A stretch of 64,000 nt of DNA. It comes from Lactiplantibacillus xiangfangensis (GTDB lineage: Bacteria; Bacillota; Bacilli; Lactobacillales; Lactobacillaceae). A program made the translations under genes and the position numbers. This document shows positions 8,474 to 16,736 of the stretch, in pieces (position 1 is the first letter of the stretch; every line of letters starts with the position of its first letter). The stretch is from assembly GCF_001438845.1 (NCBI RefSeq), contig NZ_JQCL01000074.1, positions 191,376 through 255,375 of the forward strand, in the 5' to 3' direction. Below the pieces are notes generated by a model, which was given only the letters and a program-made list of their open reading frames with translations, was not told the DNA's origin and searched no databases.

Positions 8474-9094
8474 ATGCATGCTCGAAAAAAGGCACTAACC
8501 GTGTTACTAGGACTGGTTTTATTATCTGGTTGTAGTGCGACAACTAGTCAAAAATCATCAGCCAAGGATACTAGCGTCAAAACGACTTACGTTTCCAAAA
8601 GGACTAAGGGGAATCAGAAAGCCTGGGCGACCGCCAAAGCAGAGAGCCAAGCCTTATCCGAATCCGCTAAGAAACTCAGCGAATCAGAAAGCACGCTGAA
8701 AAAAGCGGACGAGCAGGCAAGCTCACAAGCCGCTTCGTTGAGCAGCTCGCACGCTGAATCGGTGGAAGCGGTCAAAGCATCCTCGTCATCAGCGGCATCC
8801 GTCGCAGCGGAACAATCTGAAGCAGCCTCCAAATCAGAATCAAAATCCGCTGCCAGCGCAGCCGAAGCTCAGTCAAAGGCAGCGACACAAAGTAGCTCGA
8901 CCAAGCCCTCGCGCGCCAATAACTTTTCTGGGGACACGGATACTGCTCAACAGGGACGGATCATCGGTAACAGCCGTTCTAAAATCTACCACGTCGAGTA
9001 CGGTCATAATTACCGAATGTCCGGTAAAAACGTCGTGTACTTCAATACGGAAGCCCAAGCGCAAGCTGCCGGCTACCGTAAGTCACTACGTTAA
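8474..9094 (+). CDS. Ser/Ala-rich lipoprotein with a conserved C-terminal domain
   Basis: A 206-residue exported protein. Residues 1-20 form a signal peptide ending in the lipobox LLSGC (Cys20). Residues ~45-140 are low-complexity Ser/Ala/Glu/Lys, probably helical wall-spanning material. Residues ~155-206 hold a compact domain with GNSRSKIYHV, YRMSGKNVVYFNTEAQA and AGYRKS. This pattern is found at the C terminus of Gram-positive nucleases and surface proteins and is thought to resemble an Ada-type metal-binding fold; here the cysteines are absent. The next gene is an exported endonuclease 14 bases downstream in the same operon, suggesting joint handling of extracellular nucleic acid. Function not established. 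Confidence 0.8.
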   Translation: MHARKKALTVLLGLVLLSGCSATTSQKSSAKDTSVKTTYVSKRTKGNQKAWATAKAESQALSESAKKLSESESTLKKADEQASSQAASLSSSHAESVEAVKASSSSAASVAAEQSEAASKSESKSAASAAEAQSKAATQSSSTKPSRANNFSGDTDTAQQGRIIGNSRSKIYHVEYGHNYRMSGKNVVYFNTEAQAQAAGYRKSLR

Positions 9095-9108
9095 GGGGGA
9101 GCTTTGAA

Positions 9109-10086
9109 ATGGAAATCATGATGCTACTCGCACTGATCAGTGCGTTAATTTGGATTGTTTGGCACACTTCTTTACCTTCTCAGCGTCACCGTAAGTTCTG
9201 GTTATTAGCGAGTCTCTTACTAGTGACCGTCGCAACACTGGGTGGTTGTGGCAGTCCAAGTTCTAATGCCGCCGAACCTGAGATCAAGACGGAAACCAAA
9301 ACGCAGTGGGTTACCGCAACTAACGACAAAAAATTGGCTGCGTTACAGTCAGCTAATTCCAGTTCGGCTAGCAGTTTAAAAACAGTTGCGACCAATCTCA
9401 ATAAAGAAGAAAAAAAGGTCAATAAGCAAAAAGACAAGAACCAAGCTGGTGGTGCCACTAAGGCCACTGCCGCAACAACCGTTAAAGCTGGCAACAACCC
9501 TAGTAATGAAAAGTTAGCCGATAAAACCTTTGCTGGCCAACAAACCATTACCGTGAATCACAACGCCCCCGCTTTTAGTGCAAGTGACTTATCCACGAGT
9601 CAGGGTGCTTGGCAGAAGTACACGGCACTCGATAATTTGAACCGGGTGCGCGCGGCTAACGCCCTCTTGAACCAATCCTTAATGCCTAAAGCGAAACGTG
9701 AAGCGTTACACGTGAATCCGACTGGCTGGCATAACAAACGGATCAATAGCGGTTGGTTATACAACCGGAGTCATTTAATCGGCTACCAGTTGACTGGTCA
9801 AAATAACAACTGGAAAAATTTGATGACCGGGACGCGCACACTTAACGACCCGGAAATGACCACCTACGAAAACCAAGTGGCTGCTTACCTCAAGGCGAGC
9901 CCAAAACACTACGTTCGTTACGAAGTAAAGCCAATCTTCAAAGGTAACGAATTGCTGGCGCGCGGAGTTCAGATGCGCGGCCAGTCCGTTGGCGACAACA
10001 GTGTTAGCTTCAACGTTTACATTTTCAACGTTCAACCGGGCGTGACCTTAAACTATCAAACGGGGACTAGTCGGGTCGGAAAATAA
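9109..10086 (+). CDS. Membrane/lipid-anchored DNA/RNA non-specific endonuclease (EndA/NucA-like)
   Basis: A 325-residue protein with a beta-beta-alpha metal nuclease domain in its C-terminal half. The catalytic region is YNRSHLIGYQLTG (about residue 222; His as general base, in place of the DRGH of classic members), followed by NLMTGTRTLND, which carries the Asn residues that bind Mg2+. The N terminus has two hydrophobic segments (about 3-20 and 30-47); the second ends in LGGC (Cys47), a possible lipobox, so it may be a membrane protein or a lipoprotein with an unusual N-terminal extension. ATG at 9109 has AAGGGGGAGC upstream. It shares an operon with the preceding lipoprotein. Likely roles are nutrient scavenging from DNA, DNA-uptake processing or defence. 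Confidence 0.88.
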   Translation: MEIMMLLALISALIWIVWHTSLPSQRHRKFWLLASLLLVTVATLGGCGSPSSNAAEPEIKTETKTQWVTATNDKKLAALQSANSSSASSLKTVATNLNKEEKKVNKQKDKNQAGGATKATAATTVKAGNNPSNEKLADKTFAGQQTITVNHNAPAFSASDLSTSQGAWQKYTALDNLNRVRAANALLNQSLMPKAKREALHVNPTGWHNKRINSGWLYNRSHLIGYQLTGQNNNWKNLMTGTRTLNDPEMTTYENQVAAYLKASPKHYVRYEVKPIFKGNELLARGVQMRGQSVGDNSVSFNVYIFNVQPGVTLNYQTGTSRVGK

Positions 10087-10106
10087 GATCATATATTTAC
10101 ATTTGG

Positions 10107-10149
10107 AACTACTGATACAGTGATTTTTGACTGTATTGGTAGTTTTTTT
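10107..10149 (+). terminator. Terminator after the nuclease gene
   Basis: AACTACTGATACAG (10107-10120) pairs, with two G-U pairs, to CTGTATTGGTAGTT (10131-10144), followed by a T-run. Confidence 0.8.
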
Positions 10150-10316
10150 ATTTATTTAACTTTTTCCTATATATAATAAAGTTTGATAGCGGTTTAAATT
10201 CCTTATCGTTCCTATATATACAATCGAATCGAAAGTTGCTAAAATCTACCGGGCTTAGTATGATTGATTAGCGGGGATGTTTTGATTAAGAAAATAATTC
10301 TTTGGAGGAGTATTTC

Positions 10317-11231
10317 ATGTCAAAACAGCTCAAAAGTGAGGATGGTAACGTTCACATGCAGAAAAAGCCAATCTACAAGCAGGTTTGGGTTTGGACCTTA
10401 TCAGCCATCACTGTCATCATTTTAGGCGTTGCCTCAGGTATTGCTCTGGGTGCCGGTTCAAACACTTCAAGTTCATCTGAAGCAGATACCATGACTCACA
10501 AAGTTGCCAAGAACAGTTCGTCTGAAACAGAGGCTTCAGAACAATCGGATGAAAAGAATCAATCATCTAAAGCAGAAACTTCAAGTCACAAAGACGACGA
10601 AGATCATCCGGATGAAAAAACCACTTCGAGTCAAAAAGTAACTCAAAGTAGCTCATCTTCAGCAGCCACTTCAAGTCATGCAGTAATGCAAAAAAATCCG
10701 GCCAAGTCAGCTGCTAATCATACGGTGACTCAGAACAGTCCGGCTAAAGCAACTGTTCCAAGTCACAAGGTAACTCAAAATAGTCCAGCTAAAGCAACTG
10801 TTCCAAGCCACAAGGTAGCCCAGAATAATCAAGCTCCAGCAGCTATTCCAAGTCAAGAGGTACCAGCACCTGCACCTGCTGTACCAAATCATCCAGTGGC
10901 CGAAAAGCCTGCTCAACCAAAAGTTCCTGCACAAAGTTTAGCGGCCCTAGAGTCAGCAAAGATATACGCTGGTATGGACATGTCTGAAAAGGGAGTTTAC
11001 GAACAACTCATCTCTGATTACGGTGATCGATTCTCTCCAGCAGATGCCCAGTACGCAATGGCGCATTTAACTGGCATTAATTGGAATGAAAATGCACGGA
11101 AATCGGCAGAATCTTACCAAAAGGATCAATCAATGTCTACAAGCGCCATTAAAGACCAGTTAACTTCTTCCTATGGTGAAGGTTTTACTAATGAACAAGC
11201 GCAATACGCAATTGATCATCTTTCTAAATAA
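10317..11231 (+). CDS. Membrane-anchored surface protein with two Ltp-type repeats
   Basis: A 304-residue protein. One N-terminal membrane segment (about residues 27-47) is followed by a Ser/Thr/Lys/Pro-rich stalk that includes three near-identical 15-residue repeats (HKVTQNSPAKATVPS type). The C-terminal ~90 residues contain two copies of the PF07553-like helix-turn-helix module (ALESAKIYAGMDMSEKG..., GDRFSPADAQYAMAHL; then SAIKDQLTSSYGEGF, NEQAQYAIDHL). This module is known from the Ltp lipoprotein of Streptococcus thermophilus phage TP-J34, which blocks phage DNA injection. There is no lipobox; the anchor is a plain membrane helix. I chose ATG at 10317 because GGAGGA precedes it. It is flanked by its own terminator and is probably monocistronic. 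Confidence 0.85.
   Translation: MSKQLKSEDGNVHMQKKPIYKQVWVWTLSAITVIILGVASGIALGAGSNTSSSSEADTMTHKVAKNSSSETEASEQSDEKNQSSKAETSSHKDDEDHPDEKTTSSQKVTQSSSSSAATSSHAVMQKNPAKSAANHTVTQNSPAKATVPSHKVTQNSPAKATVPSHKVAQNNQAPAAIPSQEVPAPAPAVPNHPVAEKPAQPKVPAQSLAALESAKIYAGMDMSEKGVYEQLISDYGDRFSPADAQYAMAHLTGINWNENARKSAESYQKDQSMSTSAIKDQLTSSYGEGFTNEQAQYAIDHLSK
10719..10853 (+). repeat. Three 45-bp tandem repeats in the Ltp-like gene
   Basis: Units start at 10719, 10764 and 10809 and encode HTVTQNSPAKATVPS, HKVTQNSPAKATVPS and HKVAQNNQAPAAIPS. The first two are nearly identical in DNA, the third has diverged. A further degenerate unit precedes them. The array sits in the stalk, so copy number probably changes the reach through the cell wall. 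Confidence 0.85.
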
Positions 11232-11257
11232 GATTTTTTGATATAATAATGATTGCA

Positions 11258-11302
11258 AATAAGCTCTGAAAGCCAAAATCGGTTTTCAGAGCTTATTTTT
11301 TC
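11258..11302 (+). terminator. Terminator after the Ltp-like gene
   Basis: AATAAGCTCTGAAA (11258-11271) pairs with TTTCAGAGCTTATT (11284-11297), followed by TTTT. Confidence 0.88.
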
Positions 11303-11532
11303 ATCAATGATTTTCTAAGAAACTTTAGTTAACAAATAGATACTTGTTATTTTTAATCCCAAATTATGATTTTACAATTAAAGGTGAGTTCCCCCTCTGA
11401 ATTACCAACGTTTCCATTCCGAAAAATTCAGTTCATTTTCATCGCCTTTACAAAATATACAAAACAACAGCCATAACTAAACCTTTTCTTTACAATGACC
11501 TCCTATGATGACACACAAAGGAGGAATCACTT
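11303..11532 (+). other. AT-rich leader of the PAP2 gene
   Basis: About 230 bases without a gene. They end in AAAGGAGGAATCACTT before the PAP2 ATG at 11533. I see no convincing -35/-10 pair, repeat or hairpin here, although a promoter must lie in this stretch because a terminator precedes it. Confidence 0.5.
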
Positions 11533-12438
11533 ATGTCAAAAAGTACCAAGAATCGACTTTTTCTAGCAGCGTTTTTAATTGGGGGCGGTCTGCTAGTTGT
11601 TGCACTATTCGCCGATTTATCCATTAGTAACGCGGTCATCAACTACAACAGTATCTTTGGCACGCTTTTTCAGACCTTTGGCTTATTTGCTGCCTACCTG
11701 GTCTTTGTATTAGCGGGCCAAATTGGAATGGCCTACGCGCTACGCCACACTGACGAACCATTATTTGCGGGGCTACTCTTCTTAGGGGGCTTGGGCCTAT
11801 CTGCTTGGCAGCTCAAGCAATACCTTAACCAAGTCGCCAACTACGGCTTGTCTGCGCTACATAACATTCAAGTCGACAAACCCATGGGCCTAGCTAATAG
11901 CGATAAGGCCGCCGTTAAGCTGCCAGTGGGACAATCCCTTATTTTGTGGATCGTGGTTTACCTGCTACTCACTATTTTGATTCAATATTGGCTTCATAAA
12001 AAAGACGATCAGATGCTCAAAAAGTACCTAATCGTCGCCGTCTTCGCTTCCCTGACACTTTGGTTTGCTGGGCAAGTAAACGGTGCCCTAAAGACTTTCT
12101 GGGGCCGCTTCCGTCCTTATGAACTCAACCACGCTCAGACCAACTTCACGAGCTGGGTTCATCCTAACGGACCCAACGGTCATATGTCCTTCCCATCTGG
12201 ACACGCAATGGCCGGAACGGTCAGCATCCTCTTCTCATGGTTTGCCGTCAATCCTAAGACTAAGAAAATTCTTTGGGTTTCAGGCGTGGTCTTCGCAATT
12301 CTCATGGCAATCAGTCGGGTCGTCATCGGAGCGCACTTCTTATCCGACGTCACCTTCTCATTCCTGATCACGGCAGCCATTATCTACGTCATGGAAGAAT
12401 GCTACCATCGCTTGGTCCCAGACAACTTGCAATTATAA
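11533..12438 (+). CDS. PAP2-family membrane phosphatase
   Basis: A 301-residue integral membrane protein with about six helices. All three PAP2/acid-phosphatase motifs are present: KTFWGRFRP (KxxxxxxRP) near residue 189, FPSGHAM (PSGH) near 220, and SRVVIGAHFLSD (SRxxxxxHxxxD) near 261. Family members remove phosphate from membrane lipids such as undecaprenyl pyrophosphate, phosphatidylglycerolphosphate or phosphatidate; which one cannot be told. The RBS AAGGAGGAA lies 8 bases before ATG. Monocistronic; a weak hairpin without a T-run (AACGACC/GGTCGTT, 12437-12461) overlaps its end. Confidence 0.9.
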   Translation: MSKSTKNRLFLAAFLIGGGLLVVALFADLSISNAVINYNSIFGTLFQTFGLFAAYLVFVLAGQIGMAYALRHTDEPLFAGLLFLGGLGLSAWQLKQYLNQVANYGLSALHNIQVDKPMGLANSDKAAVKLPVGQSLILWIVVYLLLTILIQYWLHKKDDQMLKKYLIVAVFASLTLWFAGQVNGALKTFWGRFRPYELNHAQTNFTSWVHPNGPNGHMSFPSGHAMAGTVSILFSWFAVNPKTKKILWVSGVVFAILMAISRVVIGAHFLSDVTFSFLITAAIIYVMEECYHRLVPDNLQL

Positions 12439-12650
12439 CGACCAAGTAGCAACTGGGTCGTTGGGGCTAGATTAGTGTTACGACCAGCGGCCCACCATGT
12501 CACTAACAGAGCGTTACCTAATTGAATCGTTTGCCAGCAGGATTGAAACCGGCCTACTGTGCAATCCTTGTATAATTACCGGTACCAACAAACCGTTTCC
12601 GTCCTGTGCGGATACATTTCGGTTAACGTTAACATCTGCTAGTAGCACAA

Positions 12651-12682
12651 AAAAACGCACCCACAAATGTGAGTGCGTTTTT
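12651..12682 (-). terminator. Terminator of the rplJ-rplL operon
   Basis: On the minus strand AAAAACGCAC (12673-12682) pairs with GTGCGTTTTT (12651-12660) across a 12-base loop, with a further T-run. The 200 bases between the PAP2 gene and this terminator hold no convincing gene. Confidence 0.88.
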
Positions 12683-12707
12683 CGATGTCGTTCCTTTAAG
12701 TAGATGA

Positions 12708-13076
12708 CTACTTAAGGGTAACAACACCACCAACTTCTTCAAGTTTAGCCTTGATATCGTTGGCTTCGTCTTCTGAAACGCCTTCCTTAACAACTGAAGG
12801 TACGTTGTCAACAAGACCCTTAGCGTCTTTCAAGCCAAGACCAGTGATGTCGCGAACGGCCTTAATAGCCTTAACCTTTTGGTCGCCAGATTCAGTTAAT
12901 TCAACATCGTATGAATCCTTTGCAGCGGCAGCGTCGCCACCAGCAGCGCCAGCAACAGCAACTGGTGCTGAAGCTGAGACATCGAATTCTTCTTCGATAG
13001 CCTTAACTAAGTCGTTTAAATCTGAAATTGATGCTTCTTTTAATGAAGCAATAATACTATCTTTATCAAAAGCCAT
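12708..13076 (-). CDS. rplL: 50S ribosomal protein L7/L12
   Basis: A 122-residue stalk protein that recruits translation GTPases. The N-terminal dimerisation helices ([15 protein letters not shown]) are followed by an Ala/Gly-rich hinge ([16 protein letters not shown], residues ~41-56) and the globular C-terminal domain ([20 protein letters not shown]). The ATG at 13076 has GGAGGA upstream; an earlier in-frame ATG at 13091 would overlap that site. It follows rplJ and ends at a strong terminator. Confidence 0.98.
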   Translation of the reverse strand: MAFDKDSIIASLKEASISDLNDLVKAIEEEFDVSASAPVAVAGAAGGDAAAAKDSYDVELTESGDQKVKAIKAVRDITGLGLKDAKGLVDNVPSVVKEGVSEDEANDIKAKLEEVGGVVTLK

Positions 13077-13135
13077 TTTGTGTTCCTCCATTATAGGTGA
13101 GATTATTTTTTGTATTTTTTAACACCAACGTCAGC

Positions 13136-13639
13136 CTAAGCTGCGTCTTCGTCGCCCTTTTCAGCAATCGCCTTAACAGCGTATGCAACGTTACGAACAG
13201 GTGCTTGTAACAAGTTAGCGATCGTAGCCAATAATTCTTCACGTGATGGCAACGTAGCGTATTCTTGAACTTCTTCAAGACTAGCAACTTTACCTTCGAT
13301 GATACCACCCTTTAATTGAAGGGCATCGGCAGTCTTCGCGAAGTTAGCCAAAATCTTAGCTGGTGCAACTGGGTCTTCTTCAGAGAAGGCAACGGCAGTA
13401 GGACCGGCAAAGACAGGTTTCAAGTCAGGGTAGCCAGCTTCGTCAGCAACACGCACCATGATCTTGTTCTTGATAACGCGCATTTTAACGCCAGCTTCGC
13501 GTAATTGCTTACGCAAATCCGTAACTTGTTCAACCGTCAAACCACGGTAGTCAACTACAATGGCTGATACTGAACTATTTAAAAGTTCAGTGACTTCTTT
13601 AACTTCTTGTGCTTTTACAGCAACAGTTTCTTTACTCAA
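13136..13639 (-). CDS. rplJ: 50S ribosomal protein L10
   Basis: A 167-residue protein that anchors L7/L12 dimers to 23S rRNA and represses its own operon. [26 protein letters not shown] spans the RNA-binding part (cited in pieces: [20 protein letters not shown]), and the C-terminal helix [16 protein letters not shown] binds L12. I chose TTG at 13639 because GGGAGG lies just upstream; upstream in-frame codons fall inside the L10 leader. First gene of rplJL, with its own promoter. Confidence 0.97.
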   Translation of the reverse strand: MSKETVAVKAQEVKEVTELLNSSVSAIVVDYRGLTVEQVTDLRKQLREAGVKMRVIKNKIMVRVADEAGYPDLKPVFAGPTAVAFSEEDPVAPAKILANFAKTADALQLKGGIIEGKVASLEEVQEYATLPSREELLATIANLLQAPVRNVAYAVKAIAEKGDEDAA

Positions 13640-13786
13640 CAGATTCACCTCCCAGAATTTTGGTTCAGGGATTAATAAAAAAATCCCTATGTCCACCAAG
13701 ACATAGAGAAAAACAATGTCCTCGGCAGGTAGATTGAGGCCATTTGGCCACCTGAGTCTTAGGTAGAGATATTACTTAACCTCTAG
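13640..13786 (-). ncRNA. L10 leader of rplJL with an attenuator hairpin
   Basis: The ~145-base untranslated leader of rplJ folds into several stems. Near its end CTATGTC/GACATAG (13688-13694 with 13700-13706) is followed on the minus strand by GGATTTTTTTATT, a terminator-like hairpin. The position and composition fit the ribosomal protein L10 leader (Rfam RF00557), which L10(L12)4 binds to repress rplJL. Confidence 0.75.
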
Positions 13787-13787
13787 T

Positions 13788-13816
13788 AATCTATCACAGA
13801 TCACCTACAGGGTCAA
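13788..13816 (-). promoter_or_regulatory. Promoter of rplJL
   Basis: TTGACC (13811-13816), 17-bp spacer, TAGATT (13788-13793) on the minus strand, between the rplA stop and the L10 leader. Confidence 0.75.
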
Positions 13817-13837
13817 TTGTTTTCAGAAAATTAATCC

Positions 13838-14527
13838 TTAAAATGATGCTAAGTCAACACGTACCGCTGGGGTAAACGTTGAAGTAACAACTAAGTTTTG
13901 GATGAAAGTCCCACGTACTGAGGCTGGACGAGCTTTAACGATGACGTCTTCAATGGTCTTGAAGTTGCCAACTAACTTGTCAGTATCAAATGATACCTTG
14001 CCAACAGGAACGTGGACGTTACCGTCACGGTCAGTCCGGTAAGTCACCTTACCAGCTTTTGAATCGTTAACGGCTTTAGAAACGTCCATCGTAACCGTAC
14101 CAGTCTTAGGGTTAGGCATTAATCCCTTAGGACCAAGAACCCGACCTAAACGACCAACTTGGGCCATCATGTCTGGAGTTGCGATTGCGACATCAAAGTC
14201 TAACCAACCGTCTTGGATCTTCTGAACTAAGTCAGCTTCACCAACAAAGTCAGCACCGGCTTCTTCAGCTTCTTTGGCTTTGTCGCCCTTTGCAAAAACG
14301 ATAACTGTTTGATCTTTACCAGTACCGTTAGGAAGGACAACCGCACCACGAAGTTGTTGGTCGGCTTGCTTTGTATCAACGTTTAATTTGAAGGCAACTT
14401 CAACAGTTGCATCAAACTTTGCGAAATCCATTTTTTTAACCAAGTCTACCGCTTCCGTTACATCGTAAGCTTTGTCACGATCAACGAGCTTAGCGGCGTC
14501 TTGGTATTGTTTACTTTTCTTTGCCAT
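13838..14527 (-). CDS. rplA: 50S ribosomal protein L1
   Basis: A 229-residue protein of the L1 stalk, which moves deacylated tRNA out of the E site. It shows the family signature around [20 protein letters not shown] (residues ~125-144) and the N-terminal [10 protein letters not shown]. The ATG at 14527 has GCAAGGAGGAAAACACTTAG before it. It lies 100 bases after rplK. That gap holds a hairpin (GACACTTCA...TGAATGTGTC on the minus strand), a possible autoregulatory site for L1, though unproven. Confidence 0.98.
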   Translation of the reverse strand: MAKKSKQYQDAAKLVDRDKAYDVTEAVDLVKKMDFAKFDATVEVAFKLNVDTKQADQQLRGAVVLPNGTGKDQTVIVFAKGDKAKEAEEAGADFVGEADLVQKIQDGWLDFDVAIATPDMMAQVGRLGRVLGPKGLMPNPKTGTVTMDVSKAVNDSKAGKVTYRTDRDGNVHVPVGKVSFDTDKLVGNFKTIEDVIVKARPASVRGTFIQNLVVTSTFTPAVRVDLASF

Positions 14528-14627
14528 CTAAGTGTTTTCCTCCTTGCAAATGTGGTTCAAACGGAGATTTCCTCCCACTTGACACATTCATTTTGATGAA
14601 GTGTCCGACGTACTCATCAGTATTGAA

Positions 14628-15053
14628 TTAGCCTTCGACAGTGAATCCCATACTACGAGCAGTACCTTCGATCATGCGCATAGCTGCTTCAACATCAGCT
14701 GCGTTTAGATCTTGCATTTTAGTTTCGGCGATTTGCTTAACTTGATCTTTGGTTACAGTTGCAACCTTTTTCGTGTTAGGTTCACCGGAACCACTTTCAA
14801 CACCGGCAGCTTTCTTTAAAAGAACGGCAGCAGGTGGGGTCTTAGTGATGAAGTCGAATGAACGATCTTCGTACACCGTAATCACAACGGGAATGATCAT
14901 ACCTGCTTGATCAGCAGTACGAGCATTAAAGTCCTTTGTGAATCCCATGATATTGATACCTGCTTGACCTAAAGCTGGGCCAACTGGCGGAGCAGGTGTT
15001 GCTTTGCCCGCAGGAATTTGTAATTTAACAACGTTAGCTACTTTTTTAGCCAC
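14628..15053 (-). CDS. rplK: 50S ribosomal protein L11
   Basis: A 141-residue protein of the GTPase-associated centre, binding 23S rRNA together with L10. Motifs: [20 protein letters not shown] at the N terminus and [14 protein letters not shown] in the rRNA-binding half. GTG at 15053 is chosen because AAGGAGGAAT precedes it and the length then equals the canonical 141 residues. It is transcribed from a promoter inside the end of the upstream hydrolase gene, not only from the secE-nusG promoter. Confidence 0.98.
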   Translation of the reverse strand: MAKKVANVVKLQIPAGKATPAPPVGPALGQAGINIMGFTKDFNARTADQAGMIIPVVITVYEDRSFDFITKTPPAAVLLKKAAGVESGSGEPNTKKVATVTKDQVKQIAETKMQDLNAADVEAAMRMIEGTARSMGFTVEG

Positions 15054-15142
15054 GAGACATTCCTCCTTAGTCCGTGATGTGGTAAATGGAGCTGAGTTTT
15101 TGCTCCTCCCACGTAAACGTGCATACGTGACGCACAAATGTC

Positions 15143-15171
15143 ATTGTAGCATATCTATTTTTCACCAGCAA
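15143..15171 (-). promoter_or_regulatory. Extended -10 promoter of rplKA
   Basis: TTGCTG (15166-15171), 17-bp spacer ending in TGC, TACAAT (15143-15148) on the minus strand. The -35 lies inside the last codons of the hydrolase gene. Confidence 0.78.
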
Positions 15172-16042
15172 CATTTTTTTGCGCGTCCGGATACAGAAAT
15201 TGAACAATTTGTCGATCAACCTCGTAGTTTTCGTGCAACCGCGAGTGCCGTGCATTTTTTCCGTGTACGACAAATTCTTGGTACTGGTTAATGGCTGGTC
15301 GCAATAAGAACCGTAACGATAACGCACTATTTAGTGCGACCGCCCCATCACTTTGCACCGTGTCACCAATATTACCCGCGATATTTAAATACGAAATCGT
15401 ATTGGGTAACCGTTGTAACGTGCGCAAAAAGTAATTATAAACGGGCGTCGTTTTCGTCGGCCCATTTTCCGTTAGCGGGTGATTTTCAATCGGATAAGTA
15501 TTCTGACCAACCTCACTATCGTTAAAGGGCGCACCAATCGTGACAACTTTGCGCACTTCCGGCAGATTCACCAGTTTAGCCGCAGTTGTCAAATACTGAA
15601 ACAGCACGACGCCACCCATTGAATGTGCCACTAAGTTCATCGTCTGAACGTGCTCATGCGCAATCAAATATTGAACGACCGCTAAAACGCCCTCCGCTTG
15701 TTGGCGAACGGCCACTCGCGGCGTCGCAAAAATCAGTTGCACCATCGGCCGGTACGGATCTAAATGACCCGTGACGTGCGGTTGATTATGACGATCAATC
15801 ATGACGACTAACGACTTATTAGCGATGCCACTAGACACAAAGCGTTGTAGCATCCCGCCAAACGAAAAGCGATTGCCCGCATAACCGGGAATAAACAATG
15901 TGACCGCACTATCATCCGCACAACTAGCTGCGGGTGCGTGGGTCAGGTGTTGCGGCCGACCATACTGCCAAAACTTGAGACCAATGCGGGCCACAATCCC
16001 AATAATTAAAACGCCGATGATGATCAAAATCATTTCTGCCAA
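15155..16042 (-). CDS. Alpha/beta hydrolase, DUF915-like, membrane-anchored
   Basis: A 295-residue protein with one N-terminal membrane helix (about residues 3-25), then an alpha/beta hydrolase domain. It shows the oxyanion/strand motif FIPGYAGNRFSFGGM near residue 51, the nucleophile elbow AHSMGG near 146, and a late His region (HGKNARHSRLHEN) that can supply the catalytic His. This fits the DUF915 family of Lactobacillales lipase/esterase-like proteins; the substrate is unknown. Start is TTG at 16042 with GGTGGG upstream; ATG at 16033 is an alternative. It sits between nusG and rplK, which are normally adjacent, so it is an insertion into the ribosomal operon. Confidence 0.8.
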   Translation of the reverse strand: MAEMILIIIGVLIIGIVARIGLKFWQYGRPQHLTHAPAASCADDSAVTLFIPGYAGNRFSFGGMLQRFVSSGIANKSLVVMIDRHNQPHVTGHLDPYRPMVQLIFATPRVAVRQQAEGVLAVVQYLIAHEHVQTMNLVAHSMGGVVLFQYLTTAAKLVNLPEVRKVVTIGAPFNDSEVGQNTYPIENHPLTENGPTKTTPVYNYFLRTLQRLPNTISYLNIAGNIGDTVQSDGAVALNSALSLRFLLRPAINQYQEFVVHGKNARHSRLHENYEVDRQIVQFLYPDAQKNVAGEK

Positions 16043-16082
16043 AGTGGCCCACCAGCTTACTTAAATAATTTTATCCGTCGAA

Positions 16083-16631
16083 CTACTTAATTTCGTCGAC
16101 TTGGTCAAAATCTAATTCAGTACTCGTTTCACGTCCGAACATGTTGATGTTGACCTTTAACTTCATCTTTTCGTTGTCGATTTCTGTAATTTCACCAGAC
16201 AAGCCAGAGAAGGCACCGTCGATGATCGTAACTTGTTCGCCAACTTGAACATTCAATTCGGTATGGCGTGCGCTCATCCCTAATTGATGCAAGATTTGTT
16301 CTGCTTCTTCAGGTAACAATGGCGTTGGCTTACTCCCTTGACCATGTGAACCCAAGAAACCAGTAACACCGGGCGTGTTCCGCACAATGTACCAAGCTTG
16401 GTCGGTCATGACCATTTCAACTAAGACGTAGCCGGGGAAAACCTTCTTCATTTCAACTTTATCTTTACCGTTCTTAACTTCATGAGCTTCTTCTTCTGGG
16501 ACAACGACCCGAAAGATGTTATCTTCCATGCCCATTGATTGTACTCGTGATTCCAAGTTAGAACTAACTTTGTTTTCATAACCAGCGTAAGTATGTAAGA
16601 CATACCACTTTTTTTCAACAGATTCGACCAT
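16083..16631 (-). CDS. nusG: Transcription termination/antitermination factor NusG
   Basis: A 182-residue protein that binds RNA polymerase and affects pausing and termination. The N-terminal NGN domain begins KKWYVLHTYAGYENKV, with FPGYVLVEM and VRNTPGVTGFLG. The C-terminal KOW domain has GEQVTIIDGAFSGLSGE. ATG at 16631 is preceded by AAAGGAG. It follows secE after a 105-base gap that contains a terminator-like hairpin, and is followed by the inserted hydrolase gene. Confidence 0.97.
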   Translation of the reverse strand: MVESVEKKWYVLHTYAGYENKVSSNLESRVQSMGMEDNIFRVVVPEEEAHEVKNGKDKVEMKKVFPGYVLVEMVMTDQAWYIVRNTPGVTGFLGSHGQGSKPTPLLPEEAEQILHQLGMSARHTELNVQVGEQVTIIDGAFSGLSGEITEIDNEKMKLKVNINMFGRETSTELDFDQVDEIK

Positions 16632-16663
16632 GATTGAACTCCTTTAAGGCTTGTTTTGGGTAA

Positions 16664-16691
16664 AATAAAAAAACTTCGTCAACACGAAGTT
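16664..16691 (-). terminator. Hairpin with T-run between secE and nusG
   Basis: On the minus strand AACTTCGT (16684-16691) pairs with ACGAAGTT (16672-16679) around GTTG, followed by TTTTTT. It has full terminator form inside the secE-nusG unit and so probably attenuates read-through. Confidence 0.75.
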
Positions 16692-16736
16692 TTCTCTCAA
16701 TAAGGACATTATACCAAATTTCCGGCTAAAAAACCA

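Noticed and set aside
12437..12461. Terminator after the PAP2 gene
   Set aside because: AACGACC/GGTCGTT forms a stem but no T-run follows, so it was only mentioned.
12497..12703. 68-residue plus-strand reading frame between the PAP2 gene and rplL
   Set aside because: No RBS, its end runs through the rplJL terminator, and the composition is not protein-like.
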